Assembly (NCBI RefSeq): GCF_027924405.1
Contig: NZ_AP026978.1
Span: 6,014,001 to 6,078,000, forward strand
Direction of reading: 5' to 3'
DNA from: Nocardia sputorum
Lineage (GTDB): Bacteria > Actinomycetota > Actinomycetes > Mycobacteriales > Mycobacteriaceae
Length of the DNA stretch: 64,000 nucleotides
This document shows, piece by piece, positions 9,883 through 19,361 of the stretch. The first letter of the stretch is position 1. Each line of letters starts with the position of its first letter. The position numbers and the translations under genes were made by a program. The notes under the pieces were generated by a model, which saw nothing but the letters and a program-made list of their open reading frames with translations, made no database searches and had not been told where the DNA came from.

Positions 9883-10410
9883 TCACCACTCGGGCAGGCG
9901 CCGCCTGCCGGCCATGACGTCGCGCACGAGATCGTCGTAGGCGTCCGCGAGTTCGGCGAGATGATGCCACGCGTTGTGCAGCAGCTCGTCGTGCGCGTTC
10001 AGAGTCATCAACGCGTGGTGCGCGCGCACCGACGACTCGGCGAGGCGATCGATGACCGCACCCACCGTTTCGGTGTGCAAGGTGGCGCCGAGCCGATGCT
10101 GCGGCACACTGCGCATCACCCAGTCGTCGATGGCCATTACCAATTCGACTCTGCGACGCTCGATTTCGCGGACCACCGCCACGGAGGTGTCCACCGATCC
10201 ACCGCGGCCGACCAGGCGGCGCTCATGTAGCACTGCCAGATCACGTGCGAACCACAACAGCGGGCCACCGACCACCCGGTGCCCGCGACACGCCCGAACC
10301 AATAGGTCGGACGTGGGAAGTAACCCCGGCGCCGAAGAGCGCACCGAAGGATCGACACACCGCGGTGTGCCAGGGAGGGCCATTACGACCGTTGTATCCG
10401 AACCTGCCAC
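9883..10410 (-). CDS. DUF4254 domain protein
   Basis: The 175-residue protein matches the DUF4254 pattern as I know it: an N-terminal helix with LVRACRG, FARDLAVLHERR, a MAIDDWV segment, the invariant LHTETVGAVIDRLAE block, and a C-terminal LAELADAYDDLVRDV helix followed by GRRRLPEW. The function is unknown. The second DUF4254 gene in this window (54984) aligns over the last 140 residues but lacks the first 30, so M10 (10383) or a later codon is a plausible true start. The gene is convergent with espI and divergent from the GntR regulator gene. Confidence 0.7.
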   Translation of the reverse strand: MAGSDTTVVMALPGTPRCVDPSVRSSAPGLLPTSDLLVRACRGHRVVGGPLLWFARDLAVLHERRLVGRGGSVDTSVAVVREIERRRVELVMAIDDWVMRSVPQHRLGATLHTETVGAVIDRLAESSVRAHHALMTLNAHDELLHNAWHHLAELADAYDDLVRDVMAGRRRLPEW

Positions 10411-10507
10411 GTTGCCTCGCCGTCATCGCCGCACAACACCGGATCAGGACTTCATTACAATAAACCTCTGAAGGCACCTGTCAAGCGTTAACCGGCCGTA
10501 TGGAGTC

Positions 10508-10525
10508 ACGAAGAGTACACTTCGT
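10508..10525. promoter_or_regulatory. Palindromic operator candidate for the GntR regulator
   Basis: ACGAAG and its complement CTTCGT flank a 6-base spacer. The site overlaps a possible -10 box TACACT (10516-10521) upstream of the GntR gene. GntR/HutC proteins commonly bind such palindromes in their own promoters. The spacing to the start codon (45 bp before ATG 10553) fits autorepression. Confidence 0.5.
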
Positions 10526-10552
10526 TACCTGCATGACCAACCGAGGAGCAAG

Positions 10553-11356
10553 ATGCCGGACGGTCCGACTTATCACCGGATCGCAGACCTCCTCCGCGAG
10601 GAGATCCGCGCAGCAAAGTGGAAACCGGGCGATCGACTGCCCAGTCATTCCGAGCTTGCCGATCAGATGCAGGTCTCGATAACCACCGCGCGCAACGCGA
10701 TCCAGGTGCTGGTGACCGAAAATCTGGTCTATACAGCTACTTCCCGCGGAACCATCGTTCGAAACCAAGAAGTTCTGGAATCCGTGGTGACCGACTCTAT
10801 CCGCCCCGACCGGCCGCAGACCCCGCACGACATCTTCGAGGAGATCGCGCGGGCCGCGAACCGGGAGCCGTCGAAGGAGTTCAGCGCGAAGATGGAGCCC
10901 GCAGGCCCCGACGTCGCGTCTTGGCTGGGTGTACCGCCGGATTCCTGGGTCCTGGCCAGGACCGTGGTCCAGTTCCTCGACCACGAACCGTGGTCCTGGG
11001 AGGTCAGCTTCTATCCCCGGGATCTGGCCGAGGCCACCGGAATCGACTCCCCGCACGACATTCCGGAGGGCACCACCCGCCGCCTCGCCGACCGGGGACA
11101 CGCCGAGACCGCGCACCGCGACACGCTCGTCGCACGGCCGGCCACCGCCGAGGAAGCCCTGGTGCTCGGCGTCACCGCGGGCACCATCCTGCTCGACCAT
11201 CTGCGTATCGGGGCCACCCACGAGCGAGTCACCCGTGCCACGCGGCATCGTTCCCTCGCCACCGGGAATCGGCTCGCCTACGAACTCGGCGACGCCGAGG
11301 GCACCGCGGTCATCCGGAGCACGCTCGCCGGTTCGTCCGGGTCCGGTTCGGCCTAG
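10553..11356 (+). CDS. GntR-family (HutC/UTRA type) transcriptional regulator
   Basis: The N-terminus (about residues 5-70) is a winged helix typical of GntR: YHRIADLLREEI, then GDRLPSHSELADQ and TTARNAIQVL. Residues from about 95 to 260 resemble a UTRA effector-binding domain. The ATG is preceded by a GAGGAG site. The GNAT gene starts 3 bp after its stop, so the two are almost certainly cotranscribed, and the regulator may control the acetyltransferase in response to a small ligand. The ligand cannot be read from the sequence. Confidence 0.85.
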   Translation: MPDGPTYHRIADLLREEIRAAKWKPGDRLPSHSELADQMQVSITTARNAIQVLVTENLVYTATSRGTIVRNQEVLESVVTDSIRPDRPQTPHDIFEEIARAANREPSKEFSAKMEPAGPDVASWLGVPPDSWVLARTVVQFLDHEPWSWEVSFYPRDLAEATGIDSPHDIPEGTTRRLADRGHAETAHRDTLVARPATAEEALVLGVTAGTILLDHLRIGATHERVTRATRHRSLATGNRLAYELGDAEGTAVIRSTLAGSSGSGSA

Positions 11357-11359
11357 CCC

Positions 11360-11965
11360 ATGACCATCGCGCTGCGCCAGGCGACAATCGGAGATCTCGG
11401 CATGATCTGCCGCCTGCGCGTGCAGCGCACGGCGTGGCTCACCGCGCGCGGCTCCGACCAGTGGACGGTCGCCGGACGCGGGCTGCCGATCGAGATCTTC
11501 GCCCGCGGCGTCGGACGCTCGCTGGACGCGGGCGAGACCTGGATCGCCGAAGTGGCGGGCGAGCCCGCGGGAACCATCACGGTCAACGACCGCGCCGATG
11601 CCGGTCTGTGGTCGCGGTGGGAACTCGAGGGCGCGGTGATCGTCCATTTCATGATCGTCGACCTGCGCTTCGCCGGGCAGCGCGTGGGCCACCACATGCT
11701 CGCGCACGCGGGAATGCTCGCCCGCTCGCACAGACGCGCCTGGGTGCGGCTCGACGCCTGGACCACCAATACCGGCCTGCACGACTACTACCGTTCCGCG
11801 GGGTTCCGGTTGGTGCGGATCGCGGGGCCGCTGGCGCTGGGACCGTCGCGCGCGCTGTTCGAGCGGAGGGCCGACAGCTGGGATTCCGCGTTGCCCGTGA
11901 CAGTTCCGGCCGTCGGTCGCCCGGCCGCTGCGGCGCTCTTGCGCCCACCACCGCCGAACAACTGA
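11360..11965 (+). CDS. GNAT-family N-acetyltransferase
   Basis: The 201-residue protein has a GNAT fold: an N-terminal TIALRQATIGDLGMICRLR strand-helix, a central GEPAGTITVND strand, and motif A around FAGQRVGHHML, where the acetyl-CoA pyrophosphate loop is expected. WTTNTGLHDYYRSAGFRLV is the usual motif B region. The substrate is unknown. It follows the GntR regulator gene by 3 bp. The last 35 residues are Pro/Ala-rich and outside the fold. The gene converges on eccC. Confidence 0.85.
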   Translation: MTIALRQATIGDLGMICRLRVQRTAWLTARGSDQWTVAGRGLPIEIFARGVGRSLDAGETWIAEVAGEPAGTITVNDRADAGLWSRWELEGAVIVHFMIVDLRFAGQRVGHHMLAHAGMLARSHRRAWVRLDAWTTNTGLHDYYRSAGFRLVRIAGPLALGPSRALFERRADSWDSALPVTVPAVGRPAAAALLRPPPPNN

Positions 11966-12068
11966 TCGGAACGCCACAGCGGCGACACGTGAACGGCCCG
12001 GGAGTCCGGCGCGACACGATGATCCGTTCCGACGACCACTACCGAGAGGACGTCGGACGAAGACGCGG

Positions 12069-12107
12069 GCCGGGCACAGTGCGGCACGTCCTGCGTGAGT
12101 GCCCGGC
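12069..12107. terminator. Possible terminator between the GNAT gene and eccC
   Basis: A 9-bp inverted repeat (GCCGGGCAC and its complement) with a 21-base loop lies in the 149-bp convergent gap. The long loop makes it a weaker candidate than the other hairpins here. Confidence 0.5.
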
Positions 12108-12114
12108 GCGCCGG

Positions 12115-15100
12115 TCAGATGGGCGGCAAGTGCGCGATGTGCACCATCTCGATACCCTTGCTGCGCGAGACCAGGGTTCCGCGCCCGGGCGGCAACTTGC
12201 TCGGCCGCACGTCGCCGATCAGCTTGCCCTCGTCGCGCGACCCGCTCATGATCAACGTCTCCACCGACAGGTTCTTCATGGTGCCCAGGATCGGGTCGTA
12301 CAGCGCGCGGGACACACCGCCGCTGCGGCGCGTGACCACGAAATGCATGCCGATGTCGCGGGCCTGCGGCAGGTATTCCAGCAGTGGCGCGAACGGATTC
12401 ATGCCCGCGCCGGTGGCGACCATGTCGTAGTCGTCGACCACGATGTAGATCTCCGGGCCGCTCCACCAGCTGCGTTCGCGCAGTTGCTGCGGGGTGATGT
12501 CGGAACCGGGAATCCGTTTGGCCAGATACCCGGCCACCTCCTGGATCATCGGACCGCAGGTCTGTGACGACGTGGAGTACCCGGCCAGGTGGTCGCCCTC
12601 GACCACGCCGAGCATGGTCCGGCGGTAGTCGACCATGATGATCCTGGCCTGCTCGGTGGTCGACTGTTCGACGACCCCCAGCACGATGTTGCGCAGCAGG
12701 GTGGTCTTGCCGCACTCCACGTCCGCGAAGGCCATGAAGTGCGGTTCCACGCCGAAATCCAGCACCAGCGGCTGCAATTCGGACTCACCGAGTCCGACCA
12801 CGACGCGGGTGGGGCCGAGCTCGATGCCCTGCGCCTTCGCCGAGGACATCAGCTCGTCCCTGCCGAAACGCAGCGGCAGCATGCGCACTTCCGGCGCGCG
12901 ACGGTCCGGGTACTGCTGTTCGAGTCCGGCCCGCGCCTGCCCGACGCCGTCGGCCAGGCTGCCCGCATCGGAGTCGGAGTCCAGGCGCGGCAGGGCGATC
13001 AGCATGTGCAGCTGGTCCCGGGTCAGACCGCGGCCGGGGCGACCGACCGGGACCTGGTGCGCGGTGCGCCTGCCCATCTCCGAGTCCGACGGATCGCCGA
13101 GCCGCAGCTCGATGCGGGTGCCGATCTGGTCCTTGACGACCGGACGGATCTCCGCCCAGCGCGAGGCGCCGATCATCAGGTGGATGCCGAACGACAGACC
13201 CTGCGCCGCGATGGCGTTGATCTGTGGTTCCAGCATGTCGAATTCTTCGCGGATCGCGGCCCAGCCGTCGATCACCAGGAAGACGTCTCCGAACTTGTCG
13301 TCCGCAAGCGGATCGGCGGTCCCGGCCGCGCCGTCCGCGACACGCCGGTCGGAGCCGAACTTGCGGCGCCGGAACTCGGCCATCGACTCGATGCCCAGTG
13401 CGGCGAACCGCTCCTCGCGCTGCCGCATCAGCGTGGTGAGCTCGGCGACGGTGCGGCGCACCCGGTCACCGTCGAGGCGGCCGGCCACCGAGCCCACGTG
13501 CGGCACGCCGGACAGGCCCGCCATGCTTCCGCCACCGAAGTCCAGGCAGTAGAACTGCGCCTGGTCGGGGGTGTGCGTGGCCGCGGTCGCGATGATGATG
13601 GTGCGCAACGTGGTCGACTTGCCCGATTGCGGGCCGCCGACCACCGCGACGTTGCCCTGGGCGCCGGCCAGATTGATGGTGAGCACGTCGCGGCGCTGCT
13701 CGTAGGGCTTGTCGATGACGCCGATCGGCATCCACAACTGGCCGTGCCGGTTGACCGGCGAGCGCCAGTCGGGGTCCGGCAGCAGCATGTCCACCGTCGG
13801 GGATTCGTCCAGCGGCGGCAACCACACCTCGTGCGCCGGGCGGCCGTGCCCGGTGAGCCGCTTGACGACCACGTCCAGCAGCGTGTCGGGGATGCCCTCG
13901 TCGGCGCCCGGCGCGCCGCCGACCGCCGACGGTGGCGGCGGCAGTTCCAGCAAGGGGTTCGACGGCGCCGTGGGGTGCTCTTCGTCCTCGATCGGCTCGG
14001 GCAGTTCCACCGGCGCGGCGGTGAACAGCGCGGGCCGATGTCCGGAGACCGGGCTGCCGTCGTCCGTCACCGTCCCCTGCGGCGCGACGTAGGGCCCGGA
14101 GACGTAACTGGCGTTGAACCGCAGCGGATCCGACGCATCGCTTTTCAGATAGCCGGACCCGGGCACGCTCGGCAGGTGGTAGGCGTCGGTGATGCCGAGC
14201 ACCGCGCGTGATTCGTTGGCCGAGAACGTGCGCAGGCCGATCCGGTAGGACAGATGCGATTCCAGCCCGCGCAGCTTGTTCTCCTCCAGGCGCTGCGAGG
14301 CCAGCAGCAGGTGCACGTGCAGTGATCGGCCCAGGCGGCCGATCATCACGAACAACTCCGCGAAATCCGGCTTCTGCGAGAGCAGTTCGGAGAACTCGTC
14401 GACCACGATGAACAGCGCGGGCAGCGGATCGAGCGGCACGCCCGCGGCACGCGCCTTCTCGTAGTCGGTGACGTTGGCGTAATTGCCCGCCGAACGCAGC
14501 AGCTCCTGGCGGCGGTTCATCTCGCCGGCGAGCGCGTCCTTCATGCGGTCGACCAGCGACAGTTCCTCTTCCAGGTTGGTGATCACCGCGGCGACGTGCG
14601 GCAGCGAGTCGAGACCGAGGAACGTCGCGCCGCCCTTGAAGTCGACGAGCACCAGGTTCAGCGCGTCCGGCGAATGCGTCGTGACCAGCGAAAGCACGAG
14701 AGTGCGCAGGAATTCGGACTTTCCGGAGCCGGTGGCGCCGATGCACAGGCCGTGCGGGCCCATGCCGTTCTCCGCCGATTCCTTGATGTCGATCTCCACC
14801 GGGGTGCCGTCGGGGGTGATGCCGATCGGCACCCGCAGCCGCTCCCGGCCGGTGCGCGGCCGCCACACCCGCGCCGGATCGATCTGGGCCGCGTCCGGGA
14901 TCTTCAGCAGCGCCATCAGTCCCGGGTCGGTCGTGGTCCCCTCACCGAGACTGACGATCTGCGCCGCCGTCGCGAGCCGGTATCTGGCCAGCGAGCGGGC
15001 GAAGGACTCGGCCTCGGCCGTGCTCACCTGGTCGGCGGCGGCGAACTTCTCCACTCCGGCCGCACTGCGCGCGGCCACCTCGCCGTCGGCGGCGACCAAC

Positions 15101-16185
15101 TGCAGCCCGCGGCGCGCGGCGAGCCCGCCCTCGGGCGCGGTGAGGTCGAGCACGGTCACCGAATCCAGGCCCGATTCGCTGACCAGTCGTTCGCTGCCGC
15201 TGACGTAGCCGTCATCGATGACGACCACGAGGTGCAGCCGCCCCTGGGTCGGCTGGGGGTTGCGCATGAACCGGCCGCGCTCGAGCAGCTCGGCCGCCAG
15301 CGCCGTCTCCAGCTCGCCGAGCGAGTGGTACATCATCCGCGCCGAGCCCATGCCGTCGCGCTGCGTCGGATGTTGTAGCTGCGGTAGCCATTTCGCCCAG
15401 GACCAGGCGGGGCCGTCGGGGTCCGAACAGACGATCGCGATGGCGAGATGGTCGGGCCCGTGGAAGGCGGCCAGTTCCATCAGCATCGCCCGCACCAGCA
15501 TGCGCGCGTCCTCGGCCGGACCGCTGATGTTGATCGCGGGGAACGCGCGCAGCGACACGGCGGTCGGCAAGCGGTGCACCACCGAATGGGTGCGCACGAA
15601 ACGGCGCAGGGCCACGGTGGACACCGGCTCCAGGTCCTCGAGCGGCCCGGTCTCCGGGCGGGCCAGTTTGGTGGCCAGCCGGTGGCTGCCGACTCCGACG
15701 CGCACGTGGCCGAAGTCGGGATCGTTGGGTCTGCGCTCCCACATCCGCCTCGTCCCGATCAGGGAGGTCAGGTCGGCGGGCTCCGGATGACTCCACCGGA
15801 GCGTCTCCAGTTGCTTGCCGCCGGTGCGGCGCACCTCTTTGCGGACCTGGTCGAGGTAGCGGAAGTAGTCCTTGCGTTCCTCGTTGAGTTCGACCGCGCG
15901 TTTGGGCCCTCCGCCGCGGTAGCCCGCCATCATGCCGACCATAGACATGAGCATCATCATCGGGAACATCATCATGAACGGATTGGCCAGCAGGTTGCGG
16001 CCCATCATCGCCATCATCGCGATCATGCCGACCACGGCGACCACCATGACGATCGGCATCAGCTTCATCATCAGCGGCGCGGGCAGCGCGCGGGCGATCT
16101 CCGGTGGAGCGGTCAGCGCCACCTCGCCGCCGGGTGCCCGGGGCGGTGCGATGCGGGGGCGGCGCACAAAGCCTTCGGTAGCCAT
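12115..16185 (-). CDS. eccC: T7SS FtsK/SpoIIIE-type ATPase EccC (fused EccCa-EccCb)
   Basis: EccC is the motor of the ESX membrane complex. The 1,356-residue protein has two hydrophobic, Met-rich segments at about residues 38-90. It then has three P-loop modules: GSGKS at about 486-490, QSGKS at about 853-857 and VECGKTT at about 1157-1162. The third P-loop lacks the first glycine of the canonical motif. The first module is usually the active one in this family, with the others binding substrates such as the EsxB C-terminus. In ESX-1 of M. tuberculosis this protein is split in two; here it is one chain. It is followed by mycP and eccD in reverse gene order on the same strand. Confidence 0.95.
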   Translation of the reverse strand: MATEGFVRRPRIAPPRAPGGEVALTAPPEIARALPAPLMMKLMPIVMVVAVVGMIAMMAMMGRNLLANPFMMMFPMMMLMSMVGMMAGYRGGGPKRAVELNEERKDYFRYLDQVRKEVRRTGGKQLETLRWSHPEPADLTSLIGTRRMWERRPNDPDFGHVRVGVGSHRLATKLARPETGPLEDLEPVSTVALRRFVRTHSVVHRLPTAVSLRAFPAINISGPAEDARMLVRAMLMELAAFHGPDHLAIAIVCSDPDGPAWSWAKWLPQLQHPTQRDGMGSARMMYHSLGELETALAAELLERGRFMRNPQPTQGRLHLVVVIDDGYVSGSERLVSESGLDSVTVLDLTAPEGGLAARRGLQLVAADGEVAARSAAGVEKFAAADQVSTAEAESFARSLARYRLATAAQIVSLGEGTTTDPGLMALLKIPDAAQIDPARVWRPRTGRERLRVPIGITPDGTPVEIDIKESAENGMGPHGLCIGATGSGKSEFLRTLVLSLVTTHSPDALNLVLVDFKGGATFLGLDSLPHVAAVITNLEEELSLVDRMKDALAGEMNRRQELLRSAGNYANVTDYEKARAAGVPLDPLPALFIVVDEFSELLSQKPDFAELFVMIGRLGRSLHVHLLLASQRLEENKLRGLESHLSYRIGLRTFSANESRAVLGITDAYHLPSVPGSGYLKSDASDPLRFNASYVSGPYVAPQGTVTDDGSPVSGHRPALFTAAPVELPEPIEDEEHPTAPSNPLLELPPPPSAVGGAPGADEGIPDTLLDVVVKRLTGHGRPAHEVWLPPLDESPTVDMLLPDPDWRSPVNRHGQLWMPIGVIDKPYEQRRDVLTINLAGAQGNVAVVGGPQSGKSTTLRTIIIATAATHTPDQAQFYCLDFGGGSMAGLSGVPHVGSVAGRLDGDRVRRTVAELTTLMRQREERFAALGIESMAEFRRRKFGSDRRVADGAAGTADPLADDKFGDVFLVIDGWAAIREEFDMLEPQINAIAAQGLSFGIHLMIGASRWAEIRPVVKDQIGTRIELRLGDPSDSEMGRRTAHQVPVGRPGRGLTRDQLHMLIALPRLDSDSDAGSLADGVGQARAGLEQQYPDRRAPEVRMLPLRFGRDELMSSAKAQGIELGPTRVVVGLGESELQPLVLDFGVEPHFMAFADVECGKTTLLRNIVLGVVEQSTTEQARIIMVDYRRTMLGVVEGDHLAGYSTSSQTCGPMIQEVAGYLAKRIPGSDITPQQLRERSWWSGPEIYIVVDDYDMVATGAGMNPFAPLLEYLPQARDIGMHFVVTRRSGGVSRALYDPILGTMKNLSVETLIMSGSRDEGKLIGDVRPSKLPPGRGTLVSRSKGIEMVHIAHLPPI

Positions 16186-16231
16186 GATTCCTTCGTTCGG
16201 TCGGCGACGAGCGGTCGATACGTCGCCCGCG

Positions 16232-17647
16232 CTACGGATCGAATTCGGCGTTCAGGTCCTGCCTGGTCCGGCGGAACGGGATCGCCAGCGCGAGTCCGAT
16301 GGCGAGGCAGGACAGGCACACGATGGAGCCGATCACGGCGACCCGGCGCGGCCGTGGGTCCCGGCCGGGCGGAAACACCGGCGCGGCAACCGCTCGCGCG
16401 GTGTCGGCGCCCGCGCTCACGGGTTTCTCCGGCAGTTGCGCGGTCAGCGCGGCGAGCGGATCGATCAGGCCGTGCCCGATCCGGTCGTCGCGTCCGGTGC
16501 CGGGTCCGTGCGCGGTGCGGATGATGCGGTCCATCACCTGCTGCGCGGTGAGTTCCGGGAAGCGGGCCCGCACCAGCGCGGCCAGCCCGGCGACGTAGGG
16601 CGCCGCGAAGCTGGTGCCCTCCACGGACCTGATCCCGTCGGTGGTCTGGACGCCGTCGACCAGTCCGGTGGCGCCGGGTTTGCTGTCCAGCGACACGATG
16701 TTGCGGCCGATCGCCGCCACGGCCACCCACGGGCCGTGCAGCGACAGCTCCGACACCTGGCCCGTCGAGTCCACCGAGCCCACCGAGAGCACGTAGGGCG
16801 TGAACCAGGCGGGGCTGGCGATAGTGGCCACCGAGTTCCACCCGGAGCCCTCGTTCTGTTTCGAGCACGCGCCGTCGGGCTGCAGGTTGCCCGCGGCGGC
16901 GACCACCACGACGTTGCGGTCGTAGGCGTACTTCACCGCCGCGCCGAGCGAGGCGTCGGCCGTATCCGAACCTGCTGCGGTACAGGCGACTTCGGAGATA
17001 TTGATGACGGTGGCGCCGAGGTCGACCGCGCGGACGACGGCCGCCGCCAGCGTGAGCACGCTGCCGTAGCCGTCGCTGCTGATCTTGCCCGGCGGGTCGC
17101 CCCGGCCGTTGCGGTCCTTCGGCTCGTAGGCCAGACTCAGCTGCCGGATGGTGAGCAGGTCCGCGTCGGGCGCGACGCCGGCGAAGGCGTCGCCCGGACT
17201 CGGCTGGGCCGCGATGATTCCGGCCACCAAGGTGCCGTGACCGTCGCAGTCGACCGTTCCGTCGCTGTCGGAGACGAAATCGCCACCCGGTTGCAGGGAA
17301 CGCAGCCGCGGGTGTGGATTCACCCCCGTGTCGATGACGGCCACCTTCTGTCCGGCGCCGCGGCTGAACTGCCACGCCGACGGTAGATCCAGCACCCGTT
17401 GCGCCATCGGGGGCTCGCTGGGCGCAGCGCCGGTGAGCAGGGGTTCGGCGCAGACGGCGCGCTGTTCGGTCGGTTCCAGCGGCGCGGGGCGCGCACTCAA
17501 GCCTTGTGCGGCGCCGAGTGCGCCGGGATCGATCCCCGGCGGGGAAATCGCTTGCGCGCTCGGCCATGGCACCGCGAGTCCGGCGCCCATCATCGTTGCG
17601 GCGCAGACCATCCGCAGGACACTTCGGCGGAAGGCGCTGCGAGTCAT
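16232..17647 (-). CDS. mycP: Mycosin, subtilisin-like serine protease MycP
   Basis: Mycosins are membrane-anchored S8 proteases that stabilise the ESX complex and cleave some substrates. The 471-residue product has a signal peptide (about residues 1-33, ending PSAQA). The catalytic triad is Asp106 (VIDTGV), His137 (DGHGT) and Ser346 (GTSFAAP), with a C-terminal membrane helix (VCLSCLAIGLALAI) and a short basic tail. The frame is open upstream into eccD, but the ATG at 17647 overlaps the eccD stop in an ATGA and directly precedes the signal peptide. This indicates translational coupling to eccD. Confidence 0.95.
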   Translation of the reverse strand: MTRSAFRRSVLRMVCAATMMGAGLAVPWPSAQAISPPGIDPGALGAAQGLSARPAPLEPTEQRAVCAEPLLTGAAPSEPPMAQRVLDLPSAWQFSRGAGQKVAVIDTGVNPHPRLRSLQPGGDFVSDSDGTVDCDGHGTLVAGIIAAQPSPGDAFAGVAPDADLLTIRQLSLAYEPKDRNGRGDPPGKISSDGYGSVLTLAAAVVRAVDLGATVINISEVACTAAGSDTADASLGAAVKYAYDRNVVVVAAAGNLQPDGACSKQNEGSGWNSVATIASPAWFTPYVLSVGSVDSTGQVSELSLHGPWVAVAAIGRNIVSLDSKPGATGLVDGVQTTDGIRSVEGTSFAAPYVAGLAALVRARFPELTAQQVMDRIIRTAHGPGTGRDDRIGHGLIDPLAALTAQLPEKPVSAGADTARAVAAPVFPPGRDPRPRRVAVIGSIVCLSCLAIGLALAIPFRRTRQDLNAEFDP

Positions 17648-19122
17648 ATGTTCCGGGCCATCGAATAGATGTCCATCACCCACAGCACCAGGGGGATCAC
17701 CGAAACGATCAGCAGGTACTCGAAGATCTCGATCAGCCGCCTGGTCACCGGGGTGACTTCGATGTGCGGACCGATGACGCCGAAGCCGACCACGCCGGTC
17801 GCGAACGCGAGCAGGAGGCCCGCCGCGAACAGGGTGTGATCCGCGTCGCCCAAGGCGAAACCGACGGTCAGCGCGAGGGAAGCCAGGCACCCGCCCGCGA
17901 TCATCGTCGCGGCCTGGGTGAGGTCGGCGAACGAGCGGCCGCGCAGTGCGAGGATGATCGCGGTCACGACCGCCAGGGCGCTGCCCTGCCACCGCGCGGA
18001 ACCCAGCGGGTCGGCCACGCCGAACGCGCCGACGACCGCGCCGGCGGTGCACGCCGCGATCAGACCGGACTGGAACTGGTTGGCCGTGCGAGCCCGGACC
18101 CCGAGCCCGGCGGCCGAGGGCAGCGCGCTGGCGCCGATGGCGCCGATGCCCTCGATGGTCGGTCGCGGTTCGTGGTCGGCCGGGTCGATCGCGCCGCCCG
18201 CGGTGGGAACCGGCGGAATCGGCAGCCGCGCGAGCACGGCCGCCAGCCGCGGCACCGCCGAGATGATCGCGATGCCCGCCACCAGCAGACCGGCCGCCAG
18301 CTTCGGCAGGCCCGGATGCCACACCAGGTAGACCGCCGCCGCGAGACCCGCGATGACGGCCAGCGCTGCGGCACAAGAGAACAGCGTCGCGCCCGCACCG
18401 GTGATCCGATAACCCACCAGCGCCGCGACCAGCAGCACCGAACTACCGAGCAGCAGATGGGCACTGCCCAGCATCCCCGGCACCAGCAGTGCGGCGCCGC
18501 CGAACAGCAGCAGCAGGCCGTCCAGCGACAACCAGGTCGCGGTCACCGTGTCGGTGTACCGGTGCGTCGCGATGCCCGCCGCGGTGAAGGCCGCGATGCC
18601 CGTGCCGAGCAGGGCGAACGCGGGCGCGAGCGGATCGCCGTTTCCGCGCGAGACCACCAGTACCGCCAGCGCGACCAGCACGGTCAGCGCCGAGACGACC
18701 AGGCCCATCCAGCGGGCGGCCACGCCGGACCAGCTGCGGAATTCCTCTGCGGTCAAACGCGATACCGCGTCGATGACGTCGTCGAACAGCGCGGGCGATT
18801 CCTTCGCCGCGACCGACCGCAACACCAGCAGCTCGCCGTCGTAGACCTCGGCCTCGGTGAGGGTGCGGCTCGGCGCGATCGCCTCCCGGCCGAGCCGGGC
18901 CAGCGTCCAGTGCCGCGCGTCCAGCGGCGCCGACTCCTCCTCGGCGTCGGCCCGCTCCGGGTTGCGCGATTCGATCAGCGCCACCAGATCGCCGATGAAG
19001 GTGGCGATCGGCACGGTGGCCGGCAATCCGACATCGACCTGAGTGTTTCCACCGATGACCGAAACCCGGCTCAATACGGGCTCGGTGGCACGTGTTCCGC
19101 TCGCCGACTCGATCAACGGCAA
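17644..19122 (-). CDS. eccD: T7SS integral membrane protein EccD
   Basis: EccD dimers form the large membrane vestibule of the ESX complex. The 492-residue protein starts with a ubiquitin-like domain (about residues 15-100: SRVSVIGGNTQVDVGLPATV). It continues with about eleven hydrophobic helices, from SGVAARWMGLVVSALTVLVAL to the C-terminal LLIVSVIPLVLWVMDIYSMA. It is the first gene of the eccD-mycP-eccC unit and is divergent from eccA. Confidence 0.93.
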   Translation of the reverse strand: MPLIESASGTRATEPVLSRVSVIGGNTQVDVGLPATVPIATFIGDLVALIESRNPERADAEEESAPLDARHWTLARLGREAIAPSRTLTEAEVYDGELLVLRSVAAKESPALFDDVIDAVSRLTAEEFRSWSGVAARWMGLVVSALTVLVALAVLVVSRGNGDPLAPAFALLGTGIAAFTAAGIATHRYTDTVTATWLSLDGLLLLFGGAALLVPGMLGSAHLLLGSSVLLVAALVGYRITGAGATLFSCAAALAVIAGLAAAVYLVWHPGLPKLAAGLLVAGIAIISAVPRLAAVLARLPIPPVPTAGGAIDPADHEPRPTIEGIGAIGASALPSAAGLGVRARTANQFQSGLIAACTAGAVVGAFGVADPLGSARWQGSALAVVTAIILALRGRSFADLTQAATMIAGGCLASLALTVGFALGDADHTLFAAGLLLAFATGVVGFGVIGPHIEVTPVTRRLIEIFEYLLIVSVIPLVLWVMDIYSMARNI

Positions 19123-19361
19123 CCTTCCCCCGCCCTCATCCGGAACAACGATTCACGCATCGATAATATTTGCTGGAACACGTCCTGAGTGAACGACTTC
19201 ACCACTCGTCAAGCACTCTCACACATAGACGACTCTTGCGTTGCGACCTCCCGGCAGCTGAACCTAATGTAACGGACGCACCGGGCCCCGCGCGATCGGT
19301 AGTCTGGTATCCAGATGAACGTCTCTACTACGAGAAAAGAAGATTTCGGGGTTCGACAGCA
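19123..19361. other. Divergent promoter region between eccD and eccA
   Basis: These 239 bp are less GC-rich than their surroundings and must contain promoters for both directions. A plus-strand -10-like box TAGTCT lies at 19300-19305, about 57 bp before the eccA start. I see no gene and no clear operator. Confidence 0.4.

Noticed and set aside
12589..14211. Plus-strand open frame opposite eccC
   Set aside because: Antisense shadow; EccC in the minus frame has all three P-loops.
16232..18376. Longer 714-residue start for mycP
   Set aside because: The extra 243 residues overlap eccD in another frame. A signal peptide starts exactly at ATG 17647, which overlaps the eccD stop.
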